Source of the DNA: JBPCRW01 sp050996405
Lineage (GTDB): Bacteria; Acidobacteriota; Blastocatellia; Pyrinomonadales; Pyrinomonadaceae
DNA length: 38,732 bases
Assembly: GCA_050996405.1 (NCBI GenBank)
Contig: JBPCRW010000017.1
Location: forward strand, 1 to 38,732
Direction of reading: 5' to 3'
Under the pieces are notes generated by a model. The model had not been told where the DNA came from, made no database searches, and was given only the letters and a program-made list of their open reading frames with translations. Position numbers and translations under genes: made by a program. Of this stretch, positions 7,505-15,668 are shown piece by piece. Positions within the stretch are counted from its first letter, which is position 1. Each line of letters starts with the position of its first letter.

Positions 7505-10500
7505 TAGCGTCTTTGTTTTCGTTTTTCGGCTTCTTTGAGAATTTCAGCAATTGTCTGCTCTTTTGCTTCCTGGTCGCTTTCTTTGGTTTCCTTGAAACTG
7601 ATATTGACCTTGTAACCTTTGACTTTGTTTTCCCGGCTGGTTTGATGACCTGAATCCGTTCTCAGTTTCTCTAAAAACAAATGGAAGTTTTCAGGCTCAA
7701 GGAAATAGACTTTGGAAAATTGGCTGGTTGAAATGATTGTTTCAACCTTCTTTTTGATATTCGCCAGGTGTTTTGCCTCATCAGAAATCACGACAACTTT
7801 ATCAAATCCTGATGCTAAACATTTCTGAATGTTTTGGAGTTCGTAATCAACCGTATTGGTGACGGCAACCTCACAAGCAATCTTGAGAGTTTCACTTTCG
7901 GGAGCAATATCAACCTTACCAATTCCGCCGAAGATCCGTTTTTCTAAGGTGGCAACAAAACCGTTATTCTCTCCAATTCGCTTAATGATATTTTGTAAAT
8001 AACGATGTGAGTTATCTGCCGCTATACTTACGAATTCGACATTTTCTTTGCTTTTTTCGATTTTTAGTGATGACTGGTCAATCTTTGGCGTATCTGTTTG
8101 AACAGGTTTTTCGGCTTTAGTTTCAACAGAATCTTGAGCTATTGTTCTGCATGACATCAAATTTGCTTCAACTTCGGCTTTCGGTCTGGCAAATTGTTCT
8201 CTGGTTAACCTGATTATTTCAGCTTTTCTGTGTTCGGCAATTTCTTTTTCAACCTTTGGAACTTCTGAAGTCTTGAGGTTGAAATCATATTCAGCCCGTT
8301 CGCATCTTCCAACGGCTTCTCCAATTCCCAAGTTTTGTAAGGCTTTAGTATCAAAGAACGAAAACCCGGCGGCAAACCTTTCGGCATCATTATCGCCAAG
8401 TCTGAAACAAATCCGTGTATAACAGTTTGAGAGAACGCTACTGGCAACTTCCTGACTTCGGCTTTGCAGTTGCCGAAATTCCTGATGAGCAAGATGTAAG
8501 CCGATATTATACTTGCGAACGCCTGACAAAATACTCTCCATTGACGGCGTAATGAAATGATGAAATTCGTCCAAATATATCCAAAAATAAGGACGGTTAG
8601 TTGAATTCTGACGGCTTAACGCTGTTTGATAGAGTTTTGAAACAAGCAGAGTTCCGAGCAAATAGGCGTTTTCTTTACCGATCAGTCCTTGCGAGAGTTT
8701 AATTAGAAAAATTTTACAGTTATCCATAATTTGTCTGAAATTGAGTTCAGTTTGCTTCTGACAGACAATATTTCTCACTATTTTGTTTCGCATAAAAGAA
8801 TCAAGCCGAATTAAGATAGAGGATTGCGGTTTGCCTGAAATCTGTGGAAATTCATTGCTCCAAAAGTAACGAACGGATTCATCGCTAACGGTTTGTAAAA
8901 ACTCTGCCCGAAACTCCTTTTCTACTAAGAATCGGCGCAAATCAAACAATGTTCCGCCTCTGGAACTTTCAACAAACGCGAGTATGGCATTGGCTAATAC
9001 ACTATCCATCACGTCGCCCCAAGAAGTCGCCATTTGTCTAAAAGTTGCGACCAGATCTGATGACAGCAGATTCTTTTCAAGTTCTGAATTAGCCTGCAAA
9101 ATATTAAAGCCAATAGGAAACTCGGCATCTGACGGGTCAAACAAAATCACATCTTTCAATCTTTCATCCGGCACATTTTCAATGACCGCATCAATCAAAT
9201 CGCCGTGCGGGTCAATCACGCAGAAGCCCTGATTATTTTGTAAATCCTGTTTGATTAAATTCAATAAGAGGGTGGATTTACCGCTTCCAGAAGAGCCTAT
9301 CAAATGTAAGTGCTTAGTTCGCTGGTCATTTGATAAAGTTACATTTTGAGACCTTCCTTGATGGATGTTTTCGCCTAAAATTAGACTGTGATTTAGTGCT
9401 AGACTTGGAGAGGGTTTTGTTTTTAACTCATTACGTCTGAGTTTTCCAATATTGACTGAATTTGAAGGTAAGTGAGCTAAACTTGCTAATTCAGCTACGT
9501 TCAAAAGCATTCCGCTTCGATAGCTGGTGCGACTTGAAAGCGATAGAAAATGGTTATTTTCTGAAAGTCCCTCATTACTGACGGCAATCAATTCGTTTCC
9601 GCTCGGCACAGAGAATTGGTTCAGATTTCCGCCGATTCTCCGTAGAATTTCCCAACTTTTTGTTTTGCTCTCACTTTCAACCGCAAGCCTGATAACAACT
9701 GCGAATAACGGCGAGGAAAGCTTTTCCCGTAAAGCAGAGGTTTGGTTATTTCCAACCGACGCGGTTTTGAAACTTGAATTGGCGAATATCTTTTGCACTT
9801 CCTCAGACCAATTTGCTTTTGTTTTTTGAAACAGTATTTGGAAAAGAACTTTTTCATTGTTCCGTAAATTGCTCATTGAACTGATTAATCCTGTCAAAGG
9901 ATCAGGATTAAAATTGCGAAAGGTTTGTAAAGGTACCAGAAAACTTCCGGCTAAACCGAAGTCGGCAATGACTGCATTTGTTTGGTTTTGAAAATACGAG
10001 GCTAAATCGCTTTCTTGTTCGGCAATGTAACAACTCGGGAAAAATATCTTGATATTTGTTTTGAGATGGGTTGACGAACTTTCATCACAGACAAATTGAA
10101 GGATGATTTTCTGATTATCTGCCAAAACCTCAAAACTTATTGGCGTTGGCAGACTGCCTAAACTCAAAAAGAATTGTTCGCTTATGACGGGCGAAACTTC
10201 TAAATCTTCGGGTAACAGAATACTCAATGTCGCCTGCTTTTCAGTTCGATAAAAAGGGATTGGTTGAAACTTTTCATTCGCTTGATTTTCTACCGATTGC
10301 AGTTGCTGAGTTCCGGTTATTTGCGGTTGAATTATCGTATTTCTACCAAATAATTGATGGAAACCGCCTTGCACTCTGGCATCATCATTAATAGGCACAA
10401 TGACTTGTGGCATTGGCGGTTTGACGTGACTAAAGGCAGGTTCCAAAGAAACGGCGTAGTCCCAAACTTGCCAGCCACGCAGATATTTTTCCCACAATGA

Positions 10501-10563
10501 AAATGCTTCCACGAGAGCAGACGCAGATCTTTCATCTTTATTATGGAGCGAATAATCAGGCAT
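7504..10563 (-). CDS. HerA/VirD4-like DNA-pumping ATPase with possible nuclease-fold tail
   Basis: A 1019-residue hexameric-type ATPase. Walker A GSSGSGKS lies at about residues 423-430, followed by FCVIDPHGD; Walker B IYLDEFHHF has its Asp at about 665; GVRKYNIGLHLAHQEFRQL follows. This matches type IV coupling/HerA proteins that move DNA or assemble at membranes. Residues ~1-400 are not recognised. Near the C-terminus, VDI (Asp ~885) and IACEVAV (Glu ~898) then DYELQNIQKCL resemble a PD-(D/E)XK core lacking the usual Lys; this part is inference. No relaxase or mating-pore genes are nearby, so self-transmission is not supported. It sits between the membrane-protein gene and the recombinase-like gene. 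Confidence 0.8.
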   Translation of the reverse strand: MPDYSLHNKDERSASALVEAFSLWEKYLRGWQVWDYAVSLEPAFSHVKPPMPQVIVPINDDARVQGGFHQLFGRNTIIQPQITGTQQLQSVENQANEKFQPIPFYRTEKQATLSILLPEDLEVSPVISEQFFLSLGSLPTPISFEVLADNQKIILQFVCDESSSTHLKTNIKIFFPSCYIAEQESDLASYFQNQTNAVIADFGLAGSFLVPLQTFRNFNPDPLTGLISSMSNLRNNEKVLFQILFQKTKANWSEEVQKIFANSSFKTASVGNNQTSALREKLSSPLFAVVIRLAVESESKTKSWEILRRIGGNLNQFSVPSGNELIAVSNEGLSENNHFLSLSSRTSYRSGMLLNVAELASLAHLPSNSVNIGKLRRNELKTKPSPSLALNHSLILGENIHQGRSQNVTLSNDQRTKHLHLIGSSGSGKSTLLLNLIKQDLQNNQGFCVIDPHGDLIDAVIENVPDERLKDVILFDPSDAEFPIGFNILQANSELEKNLLSSDLVATFRQMATSWGDVMDSVLANAILAFVESSRGGTLFDLRRFLVEKEFRAEFLQTVSDESVRYFWSNEFPQISGKPQSSILIRLDSFMRNKIVRNIVCQKQTELNFRQIMDNCKIFLIKLSQGLIGKENAYLLGTLLVSKLYQTALSRQNSTNRPYFWIYLDEFHHFITPSMESILSGVRKYNIGLHLAHQEFRQLQSRSQEVASSVLSNCYTRICFRLGDNDAERFAAGFSFFDTKALQNLGIGEAVGRCERAEYDFNLKTSEVPKVEKEIAEHRKAEIIRLTREQFARPKAEVEANLMSCRTIAQDSVETKAEKPVQTDTPKIDQSSLKIEKSKENVEFVSIAADNSHRYLQNIIKRIGENNGFVATLEKRIFGGIGKVDIAPESETLKIACEVAVTNTVDYELQNIQKCLASGFDKVVVISDEAKHLANIKKKVETIISTSQFSKVYFLEPENFHLFLEKLRTDSGHQTSRENKVKGYKVNISFKETKESDQEAKEQTIAEILKEAEKRKQRR

Positions 10564-10566
10564 TAT

Positions 10567-11264
10567 TTAGTTTCCGTAAAACTCTCTGAGAAGTGGTCTT
10601 TGTTCAGTTTCCGTCAAAGGTCTCATTCCTTCTTGAGTCATCAAATTTGAAGTTTCCAAAATACTCGAACGAATCAATTGTTCAAAGGCAAAATATAAAT
10701 CAGTTCGATAAAAAGTTGGTGGAGCGAGTAGTCTTTCAATCACCACGCCGAATAACGGAACTTGAAACAAAATCAACCAAAATCTGCTTGGCATAGTCGT
10801 ATATCGCCAACTAATCAAAAAACTCGTCCCTAAAGGAACACCGCTGATAAAACAAACTGCGTGGCGAAATCTGATTAAAAGATACGTTCGCCTTGCTGAT
10901 AAAAGATACCATTCAAACCGCGTAATGCTCGAATATTTGTTCCGATAACCTGCCTGTTTGCAAAGCTTCCCGTAAAATTTTGATAGAATTGAAGCGGAGT
11001 CAGCGGATAATTTTCCAAATAGATTTGTTGTAAACGATATTCAGGAAGAGTATTAAAAACTTGGACAATCAGCCATTTACTTACTCGAAATAATTTTTTT
11101 AACGGCTCACGCAAAGCATATCGAAATATCAATCGCCAAAATTGCTTTAGGAGATTGCTTCTCGGAAAAATCATTTTGGTTGCCAATTCTACACCAATGA
11201 TGAGAATAACAATCGAAAAGAAAATTTGTAATGTTGTAATCAAAGCCGACATAGTTTTATCCAT
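10567..11264 (-). CDS. Small membrane protein of the UBL operon (one frameshift)
   Basis: The first part (11264 to 10875, about 129 residues) has one transmembrane helix (TLQIFFSIVILIIGVELA) and a basic amphipathic region, then stops at GERIF. Shifting one base at that CTTTTAAT, the reading continues LIRFRHAVCFISGVPLGTSF and on to FYGN at 10567. That second part holds two further hydrophobic segments and no good start codon of its own. The span is one base short of a multiple of three, so I read it as one ~232-residue, three-helix protein with a single-base deletion. The family is not recognised. Placed next to the ATPase, it could be its membrane anchor (inference). Confidence 0.6.
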
Positions 11265-11278
11265 CAACTGTAACCGGT

Positions 11279-11641
11279 TTAATTACTAAGGTTATAGGCT
11301 TCGGTCAGAAAATGTTCGACGTAAGTGTAAGCACTCGCAAAATCCACAGCGGGTTTGTCAAAATGCAGCTTGAACCAACTGTCCCGGGGGCGCAGCAGCT
11401 GCAGGCACGAACTGTGACGATGCCGTTTGACAAACTCCGGCGGATTGTAAAGATAAACTTCTGCCGGAAGCCCCGTCCATTCGACAATCTGCCCTTGAAC
11501 CCGGTAGCGGATGATACCTCTTTGGTCAAAGACCAGAAAACTGCCTTTAAATGTTTTGGCACTGCCCGTCTGCTCAACCTGCCAGTTGTGCGACTCGGTC
11601 AATGTCTCGGCGACTCTGATAATGAATTCGAGCAATCCCAT
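11279..11641 (-). CDS. E2-like ubiquitin-conjugation protein (second copy, E2-B)
   Basis: The ATG at 11641 is preceded by AAGGAG at good spacing, giving 120 residues; a TTG at 11692 would add 17 and overlap the E1 gene. The C-terminal half shares a pattern with the protein at 13564-14061: YNPP..V..H.H..C.QL...WF.LH...PA and a final Y.E..L.EA. The Cys (residue 79) after the H-x-H pair is the only strongly placed candidate for a thioester-forming residue. E2 identity is inferred from this Cys/His pattern plus direct linkage to E1, JAB and UBL genes. No standard HPN motif is seen, as in many bacterial E2 families. It lies 26 bp after the E1 gene. Confidence 0.6.
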   Translation of the reverse strand: MGLLEFIIRVAETLTESHNWQVEQTGSAKTFKGSFLVFDQRGIIRYRVQGQIVEWTGLPAEVYLYNPPEFVKRHRHSSCLQLLRPRDSWFKLHFDKPAVDFASAYTYVEHFLTEAYNLSN

Positions 11642-11667
11642 TTTATCCAGCTCTCCTTGTGCAGAAT

Positions 11668-12540
11668 TTATAAATCTTTGCAGACCGGACAATTGCTTCG
11701 TTTTTGAATCGTTCCGGTGCGGTCAATCGCCATCCCTGACAAGTCGGCTTCCCGCCAGTTAAAGGATTCAATCGTGCTCCAGCCCATCAGCGCGCGGTGA
11801 ACAAAAAAGATGGTCAAAGCCGAAGCCAGAAAACAGCTTGAAATGATTGCCGAAGCGCACGGCATGACTTTTTCCGGGTCAAGGTTCGGCAGAGCGCACC
11901 ACAGACACGGCTCAAGCGGCGAAGCGGCTTGCAAAAAGCATTGGCAACGCATTCCGTCTCTAGAGAGCATCGTAAAAACTGCCGGAATATGATGATGGCG
12001 AGCTTCTCTGACTGCTTCGAGACGACAGGCGTTGTTATCTACGCCAACGACAAAAATATCAGCTGGCAGCGGAAAGCGATCAACGGCTTCTTCAAACGGC
12101 AAACCGATTCCCGTAATCGTCGCTCCGCCGACCGCCTGACGGATCAGATTTTTGGCAAGACGAATGCCTTTCGGCTGTCCCAGATCGTCTTTAAAGAAAA
12201 ACTGTCTGGCTAAATTGGTTCTGTCCGCCCGGTCGTGGTCAATAACGGTCAGGTATTTCGCGCCGCTTCTCGCCAAGCCGACTCCAGCCCAACTGTTTAA
12301 TCCTCCTGCGCCGACCAGCACGATTCGCGCCTGTTGCAGCAGCGTTTGCTGATGAGCGGGAATGCCGTCGTGCCGCGCAAAGAGATCCGGTTCAGCCGGA
12401 TGACTTGGCAGGATTTCTTCGGCAAGGAAAGTTTCAAGCGGGTTTTCAAGCGTCAGTAGTTCAATCGGGAATTCTGCCATCGCCCTCTGCTCTTCAATCG
12501 TTTCGTTATCTTCAATAATTTTTGTTTCTAATTCTGTCAT
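11668..12540 (-). CDS. ThiF/E1-like ubiquitin-activating enzyme
   Basis: This enzyme would adenylate the C-terminus of the operon's ubiquitin-like protein and pass it to a Cys. The 290 residues contain the nucleotide loop VGAGGLN (76-82), Asp101 in VIDHDRADRTNLARQ with Asn109 and Arg112, the GQPKG Lys at 124, and VGVDNN (Asp168). All are adenylation-site residues of the MoeB/ThiF/E1 superfamily. A structural zinc site is formed by CLWC (212-215) and CPVC (284-287). Cys228 in VMPCASA is a candidate catalytic Cys. The first ~50 residues are an unfamiliar acidic extension. An AAGGAG lies ahead of the start, overlapping the end of the JAB frame. Confidence 0.88.
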   Translation of the reverse strand: MTELETKIIEDNETIEEQRAMAEFPIELLTLENPLETFLAEEILPSHPAEPDLFARHDGIPAHQQTLLQQARIVLVGAGGLNSWAGVGLARSGAKYLTVIDHDRADRTNLARQFFFKDDLGQPKGIRLAKNLIRQAVGGATITGIGLPFEEAVDRFPLPADIFVVGVDNNACRLEAVREARHHHIPAVFTMLSRDGMRCQCFLQAASPLEPCLWCALPNLDPEKVMPCASAIISSCFLASALTIFFVHRALMGWSTIESFNWREADLSGMAIDRTGTIQKRSNCPVCKDL

Positions 12541-12554
12541 TTCTGGTTTTCTCC

Positions 12555-13492
12555 TTAAAATTCGAGCCGGTAAAGATACTCGCTTTCCGACTCTTTAATA
12601 ATTCCATTTCCCGTTACTTTAACGCTCAGCCGTTTTTCATCTAAGGCTTTACCCCAAAACGAATAAAGCGGTCTTCGACGACGATGGTGTTCACCAGAAT
12701 CGGCGAATAATCTTTGAGCCATTCGGCTTCCTGATTTAAGTCAATACTGCTCGGATAGGTCGTATCCCGCCCGCTACCCGGATGCGAGTGAATCCAAAGG
12801 GCAAAATACTTTTCGGTTTCGCTCATTACAATCAACGCCCGTCCCAGACGATTTGTATCTGCTTTGACATAACCACTACTTGCTTTTCCCGTGACATCGA
12901 AAATCCCATCAATTTCAATAAGCTGACCGTTTTCCTTGCCCGCGCCCACCAGCATTCGCTCGGCGGGAAATAGCGAGTGATGCAGCTGATAAAGAAGCGT
13001 CGAACTAATAACCATTTGCGGAATCTTGGCAGTGCCGCTGACGGCGGAAGATAATTTAGGATTTGTTTCCTCAATTGAATTGCCGCTTTCATTAGTCATC
13101 AAGGTAAGCGGCGTAATTACTGAAAACTTTTGTTTGATTGTTTGTTTGGCGCAAAACAACAGGTTAAGCGTCCGCACACCAATTTCAGTCGCTGGGCTCG
13201 AATGCGAAACAAATCCGGTTTGCAGTATCATTCTCGTCTTTTCAATTTCTTCGTCGAGCAAGATTAAAGCGGTTTCTTCGGTCAATAAGTCTTTGGGTTG
13301 AAGCGTTTGTTGAACTGCCGATTTTGTATTGGTCAAATGGTCAATCGCCAGATGACAGGCTTCAGTATTAGGCAAAGTTTCGGCAGACGAATTTATTTGC
13401 CTGAGCCGAACGGTTAACTCTTTCCCGAAACTTTCGGAAAGTTTCTCTAAAATTGTGCGGGGGCTGATCTTAGCGTTTGAGCGATTGAACAA
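12555..13492 (-). CDS. JAB/JAMM-family metallopeptidase (predicted UBL deconjugase), one frameshift near C-terminus
   Basis: Predicted zinc isopeptidase that would trim or release the ubiquitin-like protein. Residues ~155-280 hold the JAMM site: Glu178 in PAERMLVGAG and H235-S-H237-P followed by S248..D251. Residues 1-150 are an unrecognised, probably helical region. The annotated frame stops at RFGVKP (12641). Re-reading one base at a TTTT-GGGG run gives FWGKALDEKRLSVKV and a natural end YLYRLEF at 12555, just before the E1 ribosome site. The span is one base short of a multiple of three. The start is uncertain: the TTG at 13492 directly abuts a GGAGG. Confidence 0.85.
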
Positions 13493-13563
13493 CCTCCAAG
13501 GTTAGCTACTTTCATCTATACTTTTTGTAATGCTTAACATAGTCTTTACCTCACTTTTTTGAT

Positions 13564-14061
13564 TTAACCCTTGAATGATTCGTCAAGAACTCTTTCCATA
13601 TATAAAATGGCATCATCCACGTTTCGCGCCGGGCGCGACCAGTGCAGGTGAAACCAATTGTCGCCAACTAGTTGAAAACACGCTCTGTGCGGATGATATT
13701 TAACTTCCCGTGGCGGGTTGTAGATATAAGCTGTAATGTCCCGCCCTCGATTTCTTGTTTCGATGCACCCGCGAAATTTGTGCGTTCCGACAGCAAAATA
13801 ACCTTCGTAGGTTTCGCGCTCGCCGTTAAGATTCCGCGACCAGCCGCGCTCATCCCATGCCCCGCGAACAGGCGGCGCAACGGTGACAGCTCTGGCTGGC
13901 TGAACCGCTATGACGACAACCGATTTCGGCTGAATAACAACTGCCGGCAGAGGTTTAACAACAATCGTACGGCACAGCTTAATCGTGACGACTTCTAGTG
14001 CTGGCTTTACTACAATCGGCTGGTTTGGTTTTATAAGCGTTATAGGGTTTTCATTTTCCAT
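13564..14061 (-). CDS. E2-like ubiquitin-conjugation protein (first copy, E2-A)
   Basis: The 165 residues begin MENENPITLIKPNQP. The first ~75 are a Val/Pro/Lys-rich, low-complexity linker; the rest is a compact domain (GAWDERGWSRNL, YIYNPPREVKYHPHRACFQL, WFHLHWSRPA, YMERVLDESF). The candidate catalytic Cys is at about residue 128, in the same H-x-H-x-x-C-x-Q-L context as E2-B. A longer reading from 14139 or 14133 would place a terminator hairpin (14068-14097) inside the gene, so I prefer the ATG at 14061, although its ribosome site is weak. The long linker could tether the E2 domain (inference). Confidence 0.6.
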   Translation of the reverse strand: MENENPITLIKPNQPIVVKPALEVVTIKLCRTIVVKPLPAVVIQPKSVVVIAVQPARAVTVAPPVRGAWDERGWSRNLNGERETYEGYFAVGTHKFRGCIETRNRGRDITAYIYNPPREVKYHPHRACFQLVGDNWFHLHWSRPARNVDDAILYMERVLDESFKG

Positions 14062-14067
14062 CTGGTT

Positions 14068-14097
14068 AAAAAGGGCAAGAGGTGAATGCCTCTTGCC
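14068..14097 (-). terminator. Terminator/attenuator hairpin between UBL and E2-A genes
   Basis: On the minus strand GGCAAGAGG (14097-14089) pairs perfectly with CCTCTTGCC (14082-14074) across loop CATTCA, then C and TTTTT. It is a textbook intrinsic terminator 7 bases before the E2-A ATG. It would let the UBL be made in excess over the enzymes, or act as a regulated attenuator. Confidence 0.75.
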
Positions 14098-14201
14098 AAA
14101 TTTATTTGCGCGGAACATCTGCCGCAGAAGCATAATCAACTAATCTCAACTAACCCGAAAAGGTAAATAGCAACAGGCAGAGCAAGCAAATGTATACAGC
14201 T

Positions 14202-14434
14202 TTACGCGCCAGCTTCTACGTCGGCTTTCGTGGCAAAAACTTTTTACCATCGCTGACTGCCTGATACAGGTCGTCGTTGAAATCAAACGCGCCGCCTTCG
14301 GGTTTGCTGAGTTGAAAGCCATTCAGATTAAGCTGCGCCAAAACATCTCTGGGTTTTGTTCCCGGCAGAATTTGTACGTCCTTGAATTCACGTTTACCGT
14401 CGCTGCCAGCGACCGAAATAATGATTTGTTTCAT
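14202..14434 (-). CDS. Ubiquitin-like modifier protein (beta-grasp), one-base deletion near the C-terminus
   Basis: First gene of the operon, with AAGGAG 9 bases ahead. It begins MKQIIISVAGSDGKREFKDV and continues LPGTKPRDVLAQL and GGAFDFNDDLYQAVSDGKKF, the strand-loop-helix pattern of small bacterial ubiquitin-like proteins. As assembled, the frame ends FLPRKPT at 14216 (72 residues). Restoring one T in the T-run at GGTAAAAAGTTTTTGCC gives KKFFATKADVEAGA, ending at 14202: 77 residues with a Gly-containing tail suited to E1 activation, close to ubiquitin's 76. The assembled tail would have no such end. No clear Gly-Gly is present. Identity rests on size, pattern and the E1/E2/JAB context. Confidence 0.7.
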
Positions 14435-14463
14435 AAAAATTTTCTCCTTATTAGTTGTATTTG

Positions 14464-14494
14464 TTCTGTTACAGAATTACCGGTCACTAACCGG
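14464..14494 (-). promoter_or_regulatory. Two palindromes upstream of the UBL operon (candidate operator)
   Basis: TTCTGTTACAGAA (14464-14476) is a perfect 13-bp palindrome. CCGGT-CACTA-ACCGG (14480-14494) is a second dyad. Both lie 30-60 bases ahead of the UBL start and would fit repressor sites. The divergent winged-helix gene at 14616 is an obvious candidate regulator, but nothing proves it. Confidence 0.5.
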
Positions 14495-14615
14495 CAACAC
14501 GTAACAAGAATGACTTTAAGAGAAGAGAAATTAAAAAATCCTGTAAAAATGACTGAAGTTTTGAGAAAAGATTGTCAAAAAATCCTTAAAAATTTCTGGA
14601 AAAGTCCTAAAAGCT

Positions 14616-14987
14616 ATGTTTCAAGAAACTTTTTGTTGCTATAAATTTGACGAATTTCTGCTTTACCCGGATGAAAGACTTTTGCTGAGAAACGGCAAGC
14701 GAGTCAATTTGAGAGGAAAAGATTTTGATGTTTTGGTTTATCCGGTTAAGAAACAAAAGCGACTTGTCACTCATCAAGAATTATTAAAGGAAGTTTGGCA
14801 AGGGGCGTTTGTCGAAGAAGGAAACATCACCACCAGTATCTCTAAAATCAGAAAAGTTTTAGGCGATAACTCGCGTAGTCCTAAATACATCGAATCAATC
14901 AAGGGATACGGTTACCGGTTTCTGCTTAAAACAGAAACGGCAATTCACCTCGAACAGGAGAAGGACTCTGTATTTGCTTTTAGATAA
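14616..14987 (+). CDS. Stand-alone winged-helix DNA-binding protein (OmpR/CadC type)
   Basis: The 123-residue protein is almost only a Trans_reg_C domain: YKFDEFLLYPDERLLLRNGK, LVTHQELLKEVW, VEEGNITTSISKIRKVLGD and SPKYIESIKGYGYRFL. Acidobacterial proteins with this start are usually 500-900 residues long, with a transmembrane helix and TPR or TolB repeats behind it. Here the protein ends about 20 residues after the domain, so it is a natural minimal regulator or a truncated remnant. It is divergent from the UBL operon and could regulate it (inference). Confidence 0.75.
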   Translation: MFQETFCCYKFDEFLLYPDERLLLRNGKRVNLRGKDFDVLVYPVKKQKRLVTHQELLKEVWQGAFVEEGNITTSISKIRKVLGDNSRSPKYIESIKGYGYRFLLKTETAIHLEQEKDSVFAFR

Positions 14988-15668
14988 GAATGTGAATTTT
15001 GCGTCGTAGATTTGAACGAAGGTTTATTCTAATTGACAAATGTTCTGTTCATTCAGTAAACACAATTTTTGTTATGATTTAGATTAAAAGGAAACTAACA
15101 CTATCAAGATATGGTTTCGTTCTGACTTTAGCTATTTTCGCTTTCCTGCAAATTTACATCAAATCGCCAAACAAAAATGCAAAAGCCATATATTTATGAT
15201 GCCCAAAGAAGCCTTCTTTAGGATTTAAACCTGAATAATCCGAGGACTTGACAACTCATGTTCAAACACTAAGTAAATGTTTATAATTATTATAAGCAGG
15301 TAGCTTATTGTGGAACGAGCATAGAATAAGGTTATCTTAAAAGAAATTTGTAGAAACCCTTGGGAAACAGCAAAACCGGAAGTATTTTAGCACTCTCAAC
15401 AATTTACCATCGAAACCTTTTCTAACCCCGATATTAAGACAGCTAACTCTAGCTAACTAAAATCCATTACAAATAGTGTTGCTGTATTTTGGCAGCAGAA
15501 AAAATATGAAAACGCTTTACACACAGGATTTTTTCGGCAGTATTCCGAAACAGGTGCTATTAGCGGACGATTTTTGTCTCACCTGATGTTTCGTATCTTG
15601 GCGGAGACAAGGCGAACGAAAGATTTAGGAATAATTAGAAAATTATTATTAAAAAAGGAAACTAAAAA
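14988..15668 (+). other. Gene-poor gap with two protein-like remnants
   Basis: No complete gene. At about 15085-15200 a frame reads IKRKLTLSRYGFVLTLAIFA, like a signal peptide or membrane helix, but an in-frame TAG separates it from its nearest ATG. At about 15450-15672 a start-less frame reads VFWQQKKYENALHTGFFRQY and further; its TGA overlaps the ATG of the next gene. They may be the degraded membrane/C-terminal parts of something, but I recognise neither. Confidence 0.4.

Noticed and set aside
6447..14434. UBL island as a self-transmissible conjugative element
   Set aside because: There is no relaxase, no mating-pore gene and no duplicate of the tRNA-Lys 3' end found by eye; only an ATPase and a headless recombinase are present.
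14616..14987. Winged-helix protein as a two-component response regulator
   Set aside because: There is no receiver domain; only the DNA-binding domain exists.
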